Shown here piece by piece: positions 49,530 through 60,010 of a stretch of DNA of 64,000 nt. Source of the stretch: Parus major (lineage: Eukaryota; Chordata; Aves; Passeriformes; Paridae); the NCBI RefSeq assembly GCF_001522545.3, contig NC_031770.1:1224182-1288181 (forward strand). Direction: 5' to 3'. Numbering within the stretch: the stretch's first letter is position 1; every line of letters begins with the position of its first letter. The position numbers and the translations under genes are program-made. The notes beneath the pieces were generated by a model. It had not been told where the DNA came from. It did no database searches and was given only the letters and a program-made list of their open reading frames with translations.

Positions 49530-49936
49530 TGTAGTTCTGAGCTTCACATTAAGTGTTGGTGAGCTCTCTTCACAGAGTAGGTAGACAAAGCCATTCCTTT
49601 TCTAGCTCGATACCAAGGACAATCAGTACAAGTTTCAGGCCAAAAAGCATAAACATGGGTGGACTGAAGAGAGGAAAACAAGAAGGATGGGATTTCATGA
49701 CCCGAAGCAGTGATTGGACAATTAACCCTGATATGCAGATGGACCAAAAGTTATTAAAATGTGAGACCTGGTGACCAGTCGTCCATTTTGTGACCATTTT
49801 TAGGTCCATCTTAGGTGTAGCCCTGGCCAGGCTCTTGTACTGCTCAAGATGTGTCCTTTAAGGCCTTTTAATAAATACCTACTTTATTCTTAACTCTGTC
49901 CAGCCTCTGTTCTAGGTCAGCCTTCTGAAGGCATCA
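49530..49936 (+). mobile_element. Solo LTR of an endogenous retrovirus
   Basis: About 400 bp with the build of a retroviral LTR. It starts near TGTAGTTCTGAGCTTCACAT and ends near CTGAAGGCATCA, so it has TG...CA ends. The body includes GACCCGAAGCAGTGATTGG and TTAACCCTGATATGCAGATG. A polyadenylation signal AATAAA (49870-49875) is followed by CTACTTTATTCTTAACTCTG and TCCAGCCTCTGTTCTAGGTC, the R/U5-like end familiar from songbird ERV LTRs. No gag, pol or env sequence and no second LTR is present, so it is most likely a solo LTR left by recombination. A clear target-site duplication was not found, so the ends are approximate. I cannot assign the ERV class. Confidence 0.72.
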
Positions 49937-52900
49937 GCCCAGACAGGACCTTGACCATCACAAGAGCCCCACTCCTGCCAGAGAGCCCAGGTGATGGTTT
50001 ATCTCCTGTGCAGTACTGCTGGGTGTGCTTCTGCCTCTTGTCCTCCCTGTGAAAACCTTGCTTTTCCTATCATCCACAAAAGAGAGCTAATTCCAGAGGT
50101 TACATTAGCATGAAATAATCAGTGCCATCACCCACAGAATTCCAATATTGCTGTCAACCCCTGGCTCTGGTGAAAGCAATGGAAAAATATATGTTCACCT
50201 CTACTGAGCCACAATTTGAGTTTCCTGGGATGCCTAAGGAGTGGCTCCAGAAGTGCCACCATCACTGGTGTTTACTGATTTAAAACACAGACCCCTCCTG
50301 GTTTTTCACTTGTCCCAGCAGTTCTTTAGGAAGTTGCCTGTTTCCCTTCACCATCCTTTGCTGTGTGAGCCTAGAAAACTCCTTGAACAAAGGCTTTCCT
50401 AGCATTCTCAGCAGGAATTTGCCTTCCTGATCTTCAGATCATTCAACAAAAATCCTCTTGATTTTTCCCTTGTCTTGCAGACCCATGACAGCTTCATTGA
50501 GACAGGAGGGTTGTCACTGGTGTGGCAGATGGACAGATATTTACCTTTAAACCTCTCCCCTCACTTCTCCTGCTGAGGCTGCCAAGGTGTGGGGGGTTTC
50601 TGGAGTCCTGGGGGTGGTTTTTGGCTTCTGTAGGCTGTTCTTATTTAGAGTAGCTGAGATTTTGTTCCAAAGATTTTTGTTTTTCATGAACTTTTTGTGT
50701 CACAGATACCTTTAAATGGCAAGTGTTGCTCTGTTTCAAGAGAAAGGGGAAAATAAAAGGCAAGAAGAGGTCTAACTTCAAGATTTAGCTGCTTTTATGT
50801 GAAGCTGGGGCAAGATCTGTGCTGGTGTGTGAAACCCAGCTTTGTCCAGAGAGGCTCAGGCTGGGGCAGCAGCTCTTTGGCTTTCTGCTCTGTGTAAATA
50901 CCTTTGCTGCCCTTCACACCGGGCTCTGGGGATCTCCACTGGATAATAAGTTAAAGTCCAAATACTGAACCATTTGGGGTGATTGATGGATGTTGTGCAC
51001 ACACCCAGGGTATGTCATTTCCAATCTGAAGGGAAGCAATTGTTTCCATATGTTGGCACGTTGGGGTTCTTGGTGCCGAGCCAGTTGTCTGGCTGCGATC
51101 AGGCAGCAGCATCTCTCAGTGATGGAAGATTATACCTTGGAAGAGGGGTGCTAACTTTAGGCTGTATTCCTTAAAAGGATACGAACTCTGAACACTTCTC
51201 CAGGATGTAATTTATGGTTCCAGTATGTTTTGACTTTACATAGATGAAAAAACAGGCCTTTTCTGTATTCATATATGCATAAAAATTCCTTCTTGCTCTG
51301 CGGCCCCCTCTCCCCCCCAAAGGAATCCAATAAAACAATAGCTGGGGCTGGGTCATGTTGCTAACTTGGCTGCATGGGCTGCTGCCTGCTGAGGCTCAGA
51401 AGGATTCCCCCTCTTATTAATCCAATTCCTTACAGGTATTTGAACAGCTACATCAAGTTCTGTTATCTAAATCTAGCTTTTCTTGCTCAGCTGGAAATCA
51501 GGCTCTTGAAACAGATTTTAGAGATGCCCTGCACCTACCAAACTCATCATGTTGGGATGGTTTGGTTTTTTTTGTAAAGTCAAACTGCTTGGGTGTTGCT
51601 GCACAAATAAGTTAATAGAATTTTCAAACTTCATGCCAAGGCTCTGCATCAAGCAGGGAGGGGGCAAGTTTAAGGCTGCTGGAAGAGGGTATTTTTAACA
51701 TAGTGAGAAGGCACCAATTTAAAATATTCTGTGAGTTCCTGAGCTAGCCACAATTCCCTGAATCTCCATCACTGGAGCAAAGCTGCTTGATGGTGATGTA
51801 GCCAGTGAGGGATCACCACATCCTTCCTGAAGTGACTGTACTGCCAATAAAACCTGCAGCAGATGTCATGTGTGTGACCCCATTTGAAAAACACAGGCAA
51901 GTCTTCAGAGACTTCATTCTGTGTCATATTCAGGCCAGTTCTTTTGGATAAAGTCAGTCTGAAATTCTAAGAAATGCATTTTTTCCCCTCCCTAAATGGT
52001 GAGCAATCATCAGGCTTTTAATTCTGCAGCCAAAAGCCTTTGCAACTGTGAGACACAGTGGGCAGAACCACGCAAATCACTGCAGCAATGCTCCTTCCTC
52101 CAGCTGGGAATAAAGAACACGTGAAATCACTCTGCCACACACTTGTTTGGTTTAGGGAAATCGGCTGGATTGGCATTTTAACTCTGGAAATGTCTGCAAT
52201 GATATTGTTTGAGCATCTTGGGGCTGTGTATTGACCACAGGATGATCTTCTCTGTGCAAGACCTGGGCAGATCTAGAGACAGGTATCGGAATGCTGAAAG
52301 ACAAGGATTCAAGTTTCTTCCCAGGAAAACTTGCAATGCTGTCAGAGGAAAGCAGAGACACAAATTTGTTTTTCTTTTCAGTCGTGTGCATTTTTTATTT
52401 ATTGGAAATGTTAACTTATTAAGACCCTCTAGTGGAATATTTGCATAATATATATTACATGATCTGAAGAGATTTTTGATGCCTAAAATTCCACTCAAGA
52501 GGAACAAAGTAATGTATTTTAATAGGAGATTCATTTGCAAAGCTGAAATGTATGAGGATACAGAATGTATTCAACTTAAGTAATTTATTATGAAAATAGT
52601 TTTGATCTTCTGAGCAGGTGTTTGGATATGGAGGAAAAAATTCTCAATGCTTTTATGGGAGCTACATGCACACTCAAAATGTCAACAATGGCATTATTCA
52701 TGTAATAATTTTGAACAAAGTGGATTCTACCTTGTCTCTAAATAATGCTCTTGGTGCCTGAAAAATGTCAGAGTCTGGAATTGATAACAATATTGTTCAT
52801 GCAGCTCCTGCCATGGTTGGTGTGTATATATATAAAGGTATACCCCTGGATAACAACATGAAAATTGGGAGCTAGAATTTCCATCTAATTTTGTTTTTCA

Positions 52901-54882
52901 CTTTCAAGGTCTCCGACAATTGCATGTATAGATTTGGTTATTAAACATCAGGAATCAGGCAATTTATAGTTCTACCAAATAAATTCTCTGTATAAAAGAA
53001 AAATGCTCATTTTAAGCATGCCTCATTCCTACTCAGAAAGTTGTAGCTCCAGGGATGCCTTAAGCTTGTAGGGCTTTCTGAACAGCTCCAGATCCATGTG
53101 TGTGCACTTTGGTAGGAACTCCAGAGCTGTGTTTGCATTCCTGAGCTGCAGGGATTGCCATTCCCCTCCTGCAACTGGTGAAAGCCAGGGATAAACCTGG
53201 GATTGCTCTGCAATGGTTGACCTAAAACTGCTGCCTTCTCCTGGAGAACTGCTCCATCCCACCCTGCTGAAATGTAGGTCTGCCCTCTCCTCAGAGCCAG
53301 TTAGCACTAATTAACTACTTCCAGCATATTAACAGCCTTGCCTATGTGTGTCAATACTAGATGGACGCTAATCTAACGAGCTGCTCCGTGTTAATTACGA
53401 CCTCATTGAGCCAACCAGTTTGGGAAGAGTGGGAGATCCATTTCCCTTGGTGGTCTGGGGCTCCTTCCCTCCCAAGCCCCTCTGCCTGGCAGCCACGGTG
53501 ACCTTGAGGAGCTGCTGACCTCGGATTCCCGATCCTTTCTGCAGCATAGCCCATTTCCCTGGCTGTTGCTCTAACAAAGGACTCCAGGTTATCACTCACA
53601 CTCTTACACCTCATCTGCCCTTTGCTGCTATTTGGGGCCCATGGACCACTATTTCTGTGTGATGGTGCATGTTCCCAAAATAAATGTCCTTAAATTAGCA
53701 GGTTCAGTTGCAGGGAGCAGTCTGGCTGTAGCAGCAGAGAGTTTGATTTAGGCCAATTTGGAATTTTTTTATTTTTTTTTTTTTTGAGAAAATGTGCTCT
53801 TTTGAGGTTAATAATTATCTAATTACTTAGTTAATAATAGATGCCTCTCAACATATTAATGGGATATCATGTATTTTTCAAAAGGACTGGATCCTGTAGT
53901 GGATGCAAGCCCTGGTCCAGCAATGTCACAGCAATAAATCAGCATCTGTTCAAGGGCTGCTGGTTGTATCACAGGGATGCCAACTACAGATTTACTCTAT
54001 TTCAGCTCTGCTTCCACGTTCAGGATTTATTTGAGGGGTTTGTGTCCTAGTGACTGTGACAACTCTGCTGAGTTGCTGCTGTGCAAATGGAAGTGCAGTG
54101 GCCTACATTTCCCTGGTGATCAGTGAGACAGCCTGACCCACTTGAAACACGTTAACCAGCCCTGCTTCCAGACAGCTGGGAGCACTTGTCCACCACCGGA
54201 CCTGGGCTCATGCCATGCCTCAAGCTGAAAATTCAGAATTTCTGGCCATTTTGGAGATAATTTAAGTTGTGCTTGGCGCTTGTTTTCTTCCCCTTGTGCC
54301 TGGATGTGTCATGGTTCAGTGTAATGGGTCAGTCTGTGTTTCATTAAATATTAACAGGGAAAATGATTTGTGCTCGTTTAGAGGGTAATACTGCTGTGCT
54401 AATGGATGGAAAATTGCCTGGAAGGCTGCTGGTAAAGGTGTAGTGGCGACTGATGCTGAACCCTTGTTCTGAACTGCCCTTCCAGGGGGATGGGAAATGT
54501 GAAGAGGTAAAAAATTCTACAGGAAAACAAGAAGAAAGATACTGTACGGGATATTCAGGCACGTGCTGAGTGATCTGACTGACCTTTTCTGCTCTGCACT
54601 GTAAAAATGGTCCCTCTGACATGGTTTTCATTCAGAGCCCAGCCCAAGCGCTGCCCTGAAGGCACCTCCATTCCCTGTCCCTCAGCAAACCCTTGTGCTG
54701 CTGTGCCACGTGTGAGCCCAGCCCAGTGTCCCACTCCTGGCACCCACTTGCCCTGGTGGGAAGCGTTGTGGTCTCCCTGACTGCCAAAGGCACTTGAGCA
54801 GTGCAAGAGAAGCAGCTGCTGCTTGTGTTTGTGCCCCATGGGCTTCCTTGGCCGTGTCCCACAAGTGCTCCCTGACAATATT
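49937..54882. other. Intergenic or intronic DNA, no gene recognised
   Basis: Unique sequence, with a short TA run near 52825 and a T-rich low-complexity run near 53766-53785. No exon, repeat family or RNA gene recognised. Confidence 0.5.
53766..53785. repeat. Poly-T tract
   Basis: A run of T with a single A interruption, low complexity. No adjoining retrocopy was recognised on the minus strand, so it is not evidence for a retrogene tail. Confidence 0.6.
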
Positions 54883-54949
54883 ATAACAATATATTTATTA
54901 TAACAATACATTTATTATAACAATACATTTATTATATCAATACATTTTT
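54883..54949. repeat. 17-bp tandem repeat, about 4 copies
   Basis: Unit ATAACAATACATTTATT, repeated at 54883, 54900, 54917 and 54934. Copy 1 has one substitution (ATATATT) and copy 4 is slightly changed and one base short. The array is AT-rich and abuts a CpG-bearing segment (TTCCGCTCGCGGCTCCC). Confidence 0.92.
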
Positions 54950-54950
54950 C

Positions 54951-57900
54951 AGTTCCGCTCGCGGCTCCCAGAGCATCCGAAGGTCTCCTGGAGCTGTTCC
55001 AGGAACAGAGCTCCTTTAGCCATAATGAACCCATCTGAGGGGAGGTGGGACAATGTGCATCCTGTGTGATTCATGGCATCCAGGAAGGTGCAGGAGAACG
55101 TTTATCCCAGAGCTTCCGACTGGCTGGGCAGTAGGAAGATTTGTTGTCAGATGCTTTGGATAGGCTAACAATTAATATCAACGACGCGCTCTTTTGTGCT
55201 GCTGGGACGTGCTCCTCTTTGTATTTGTATGTGCTGTAGCACCCAGGCTTCCTGTGGGCTTGATAAACAATAACCTAATCATAAATCACATGATTTGGAT
55301 TTCTAAAGAGGGCGTTTATGCTGTGACTTCACTGAATCCCACTGTCTCTGCCTGCAAAAAGGCTGCAATGAGCAAGATAAGAATAAGGCTAATGCAGAAG
55401 GGTCTGTTTTGATACAGGCACTTAACTCTTGCCAGGCCTTGGCTCTCAGGAGCTTGTACATGTGATCATACATTCCTTATAAATCAGTAACATAGCATAA
55501 AAAGGCTGTAATATATGTATAAGCAGACTCTGATAGGCTTCAAGAAAGCCAAAATACAGGATTTGACTCTGAAAAATATTTTGAGAAAAGCAGGGCCTGC
55601 TTGTTTCCCCTTCTGTTTGTGTAAAAACCATAATACTGAAGAGAATCCTGTGTGGCTCTGATGAGCAGAATGCTTGGGGATGCAGTCATAAATCTCCTGG
55701 CCTACAAAAGCAGCGGTTCAGCATCGTCTCCATGGCAACCCATGGAGCAAGAAATGAAATCTGATATGAAGAGTCTCACCGAGGAGAGCCGTATGCGAGT
55801 CACACACTCACCGAGGCAGAGTGCTGGTGAAACAGAGAAAATAAGATGCATTTTCTTTTACTTGTTGCTTCGTTCTGAGTATTCCTGCCATGAATAAAAG
55901 GGGCTGACAAACCAGCCATTATTCCATGGCCTTCAACTACTCGGAGCCAGGCCAGGGGCCGGCGGAGCGGCCGAGAAACAAGCGTGGGCTCTGCCAGCAC
56001 TTGAGCTCATAAATGAACTCAGCTCACAGCTGCATCTCTGAGCTGCTTATGTTCCCCTGCTTAATGTCAACCTTGTTTCCCCTGCCAGCGACATGGAACG
56101 TTTGTGTGTGCACAGATAAAACCAACGAGTGGTCGATAGCTCCTAAGGGGACAGAAATATTCCCGAGCGCTGGAGGGTTGGTGTTCACCAGAATGGCCAA
56201 AAACAGAGAAAGGAAACTCAGTGAAAAGCTGAATGACCTCACCCACTTTCTTCCTGCAGAATTCCTAGGAGACACCAGGCTCTGAAATCACTTATCAAAA
56301 CCAGACGTCAGAGAAATAGCCAAGGCATAGCCCAGAATTCCTGCGGGAGGACACAAAAGTTCAGGCATTTCTCAGGCAGCTGAGGTGGATGGATGTTGGC
56401 TGCCCTGCTGGGGAGGAGCCCTTCATGTCCTGCAGTGAAACACCTTCCATCAGCACAGGAGGGGTTTTTACCTCCTGCACAGGAAAACATGGACACACTG
56501 ATCCATGACCACTGACCCAAAGAAAGAGCCTGGAGTCGCTCTTTGCTTATTCCAATGTGTCAGTGACGCCAACCACGAGCTGACACCAGGGAGCTGTTGG
56601 AGGCAGCACAATCCTCCTTTGACGTACCAGCAGCTGCACCATGCTTTGATGTCTCCACAAAACTCTGTGTTTATCAGAACCTTCTCTAATGGTGGAATTT
56701 CATTTCACCTCCCTGGTGCCATCAGCCCCTTGATTCCTTCCCTGCACCCCGTGAGACGATTTTTAAGTTCATCAACGTTTTCAGAGCTGCTGCTTAGAAG
56801 TGGAAGCCACTGTGATTCATGAAAAGGTGCTTCATTTTCTGAACCAGCTGTACTTTTCCTTTCATGTTTTTGCTGGTTGCTAGGTGTTCTGGGGGTTTTA
56901 TTTACCGCATCCCTTTGGGTGCTGCAGTATGAACAGTAATTCTGTATGCCGGGTGGTGTCAGCTCGTGATAAATGGGAGCCATTGTTGCTTCCGTAGGAA
57001 ACAATGACAGCCAAGAGGGACAATTTGCTGCAGTCCACAGGAATGCAAAAATAATATGTCACTGCTCTCCACACCTAATGAAGACAAACCCTTGGTGCAA
57101 GCTCTTTTGGGGGAGAAGAGAATGCTTTTGCTTAAGATTTAAGTCTAAATTTTTTTCTCATGTTGGGGTACATTAAGCAAGAAAACAATAAATTTATTCA
57201 GGGTTTCCCCCCAGACTAAGAGAAAACAAATTTTCAAGAGGCTGAAGGACAAGTTTTATTAATACATCTCCAGTATATTTCCCTGTACTGTTCACTGGTC
57301 CTCCCAGTAGATTTTTCTCCTGTATCCTTATTTTTTAACTCAAAAACACCCCCCTATACAATATGCTGTGATAATTTTTAATTTCTTCTTGCACACTTTC
57401 TCTGGGTAGGTTTTTTAACGTGAAGTGGCAGCATCTCAGTGTTATTTTTAATCAGGTATTTATGTAACACGCACAGATCCCCAAACTGCGTTAATTTACT
57501 GTGAAGTTTTGCAAAGTCCGGTTTTAGATGAGATGCCTCAAAAGAACAAATTGCCTAAATTAAAATCTATGGGAGACCAAGTTCACATGATGGAGAGGGT
57601 GTTGCCATCACATCTGGTGCCTTTTCAGTCTCCTGAGTGCCTGGAGCGCCTTCACCACCACACCAGGATTCCCTGTACTTGGAGCTGTTTGAGGACTTCT
57701 ATCTGTCAGATCTTTTTATTTTCTTTGAGCATCAGTAAAATCAATTCATTTGTTACTGTACATACCGAGAAATCAGTGCCATTTAATATGAACTTGTTAC
57801 AAAATACATTTCTGTATCCTGAAGAGTTTCAGGAAATATGTGCAATATGGAATAGATGGTTCTTGTTTTACATCTCTTTTTTAATCAGAGATTTTGTGAG

Positions 57901-58402
57901 CCTGAGACTAAAAACCATGTGGTAAAATCCTTGAAATGTGCCAACATTTTAGGACTTTTGATAGTGGCTACTAAACTCAGAAGTTCCCAGCATGTGCAGT
58001 TGAGTTTTCAGAGTGTTTGCTGACTTTTTGTGACATTTGCATGCATTGTTAGACGCTCGGGCAGGAGGAATTTCCTCAGGAGCTGCGCTACTCGGCATGT
58101 CTGGCTCATTCATCTGCCAGCTCAAAAATCCTGTGAGGCAGCAGCAGGAAGATGAAAGCACTGGTTCCATTGTCACAGGTCACCAGCCCAGCCTACAGCC
58201 ACCCAAACATGGCATGGTGGGGAGGTGCCAACCACACAGAGCCCGCTGCCCTTGGCTACTGATGTGGATCAGAGCAGAGCACCTGCCCAGAGCGGGCTGT
58301 GCTCTGAGAGAGTGTTTCCCTGGAGCAGACTCCACAATCCTGCCCTGGAAGCATCCTTGCACCAGCTAGGAAGCCCTGTCCTGGTTTAGATGATGGGAAG
58401 CA
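54951..58402. other. Non-coding DNA with candidate regulatory blocks
   Basis: No exon recognised. It includes a CpG-bearing block around 55.65-56.35 kb (annotated separately) and an open 138-codon + strand frame at 57509-57925 with no recognisable domain or clear splice context. Confidence 0.5.
55650..56340. promoter_or_regulatory. CpG-bearing block, candidate enhancer
   Basis: CpG dinucleotides are unusually frequent compared with the flanks, with GGCCGGCGGAGCGGCCGAG as the richest point. It contains an imperfect RFX X-box, GTCTCCATGGCAAC (55726-55739; the right half-site is perfect, the left half differs at one position). There is no sustained homology to a known gene. The composition and motif content suggest a conserved regulatory element, but conservation could not be tested. 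Confidence 0.35.
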
Positions 58403-58572
58403 ACAGAATCATGGAATGGTTTGGGTTGGAAGGGATCAAGCCCTTGCCATGGGCACCTTCCCCTATCCCAGGTTTGCTCCAAACCTGTCCAACCTGGCCA
58501 TGCACACTTCCAGGGATGGGACAGCCACAGCTTTTCTGGGCAACCTCACCACCCTCACAGGGAAGGATCTGG
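58403..58572 (-). mobile_element. CR1 LINE 3' fragment, antisense
   Basis: Reading the + strand gives the reverse complement of a CR1 3' end: ACAGAATCATGGAATGGTTT, then GGGTTGGAAGGGATCAAGC, CCATGGGCACCTTCCCCTAT, TCCAACCTGGCCATGCACAC and CAACCTCACCACCCTCACAG. It corresponds to the same element region as the 30.3-kb and 44.7-kb copies but in the opposite orientation. Truncated and non-coding. Confidence 0.9.
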
Positions 58573-59479
58573 CACTGAACTCAGTTTACTGCTTCTTCAG
58601 CTGATCATAAAATGGCAAAACTTGTGGCTGAGGCAGCAGCTCCTGGCTGCATTATTTGCTGTGTAACACACTCATCCTTCCAGGCAGCTCTTGTCTGTGG
58701 GTGTCCATGATTTTTGAATATAAATATGAGGGGAGCTTCAGGGAACATAGATTTATTTCTTTTTCTCTCCTTGGAGAGGTGATTCAGGATGGTGGGTAGG
58801 GATCAGCTGGACAGACACATGTGTGCGTTGTCCAGAGCTCAGTCACCAGGAATCCCTTTGGGATCTGTGCTGCTCAGTGTGTGTCTGTCACTCTGTGATG
58901 TGAGTAACCAATCTGTTTGCACACCTGGGCAGGCAGACTTGTGTGAAAAGAAACCTGGGAGAAGATTGTACGGTGTGCAGGAAACCCCAGTCTAGACAAG
59001 CTGAAGGTGGTTCATTATTCAAGGCTGCTGCATTTCTGCTGTGGAATGGAGACAGAGAGTGATTAGCCTTATTGTTGTCTCCATAGCACTGATTTAACAG
59101 AACTTGTGAGCTTTAATCTAGCTGGGTGAGCAGGTGAATGTTTGGAACCCCTGACAATTAATCAGCAGCTGTAATTGCAATGCACAGCCTAAAATGTTGT
59201 GTTGTTCTCAGCTGACTGAGACACGATGACGTGTCTGCTTCCAGTCCAGTGGCGAATTCATAAATTCCATTGTTCCATAATGCAGGAATTCGGCCAAAAT
59301 AGCTGCAATATGGGATATTATGGCTTATCACCAGCTTCCAGAGCCAGTCCCAGGCTGGGAATGGTGTCCTGCCCAGGCTTTGAGTCACCAAAGCGCAGGG
59401 GTGAGGCTACAACTGCAAGGTGTGGGTTCTGTTCCTTGTATCCCAGGGAGGAATTTCACCTCTCCTCTCTCAGAGCTGC

Positions 59480-60010
59480 TGGTGAAGGGCAGTGAAGCAG
59501 CCCGAGATGGCCCCACTGGAGCATCACACCGTGCTGTCATTTTCCATGGCAACCGGAGCAGGGATAGCCTGACATTCCCGTGGCATGTGCCATTATCCGT
59601 GTGCATCCTGGCGGCTGATGCTCGGCACCTTCAGTGAAGGAACAGAGCGCGCTTGAAAATCGAAATAACTTGTAAGGTACTAGGAAGTGTTTTCCCGTCA
59701 ATCTCTAGCTCTAGGGTGGGGCTGGATGAATGAAAATGCTGCCAGCAGCAGTTGGATCCGGCCGGGTGGCGGCACTTTGTGTTCCAATTGTCTCCGAGGG
59801 CCGTGGCTTTCAGCGAGCCCCAGGTTAATGAGACTGCAGCGTCAGTGGCTCCAGCCTAACAAAAGGAGCCGAGCCCCTTTGAACAGACATTTCCCCTCTG
59901 CCGTAAGTGACGGGGGCAGGACAAAAGTGCACTCTTTGGAAAAGGCCCCAGCCCCGCCGTTTCGTTTCTTTGGCACAGATCAGCAGGGATTAGGCTGTGA
60001 CCCATGGAAG
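59480..60010. promoter_or_regulatory. CpG-rich block, candidate enhancer
   Basis: The densest CpG content in the second half of the window, for example GGATCCGGCCGGGTGGCGGC and CCCCGCCGTTTCGTTTC. An X-box half-site CCATGGCAAC (59544-59553) and a TCF/LEF-like CCTTTGAAC near 59876 are present. No splice-bounded coding frame with recognisable homology was found, so an enhancer or an unannotated promoter is more likely than an exon. Confidence 0.35.
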
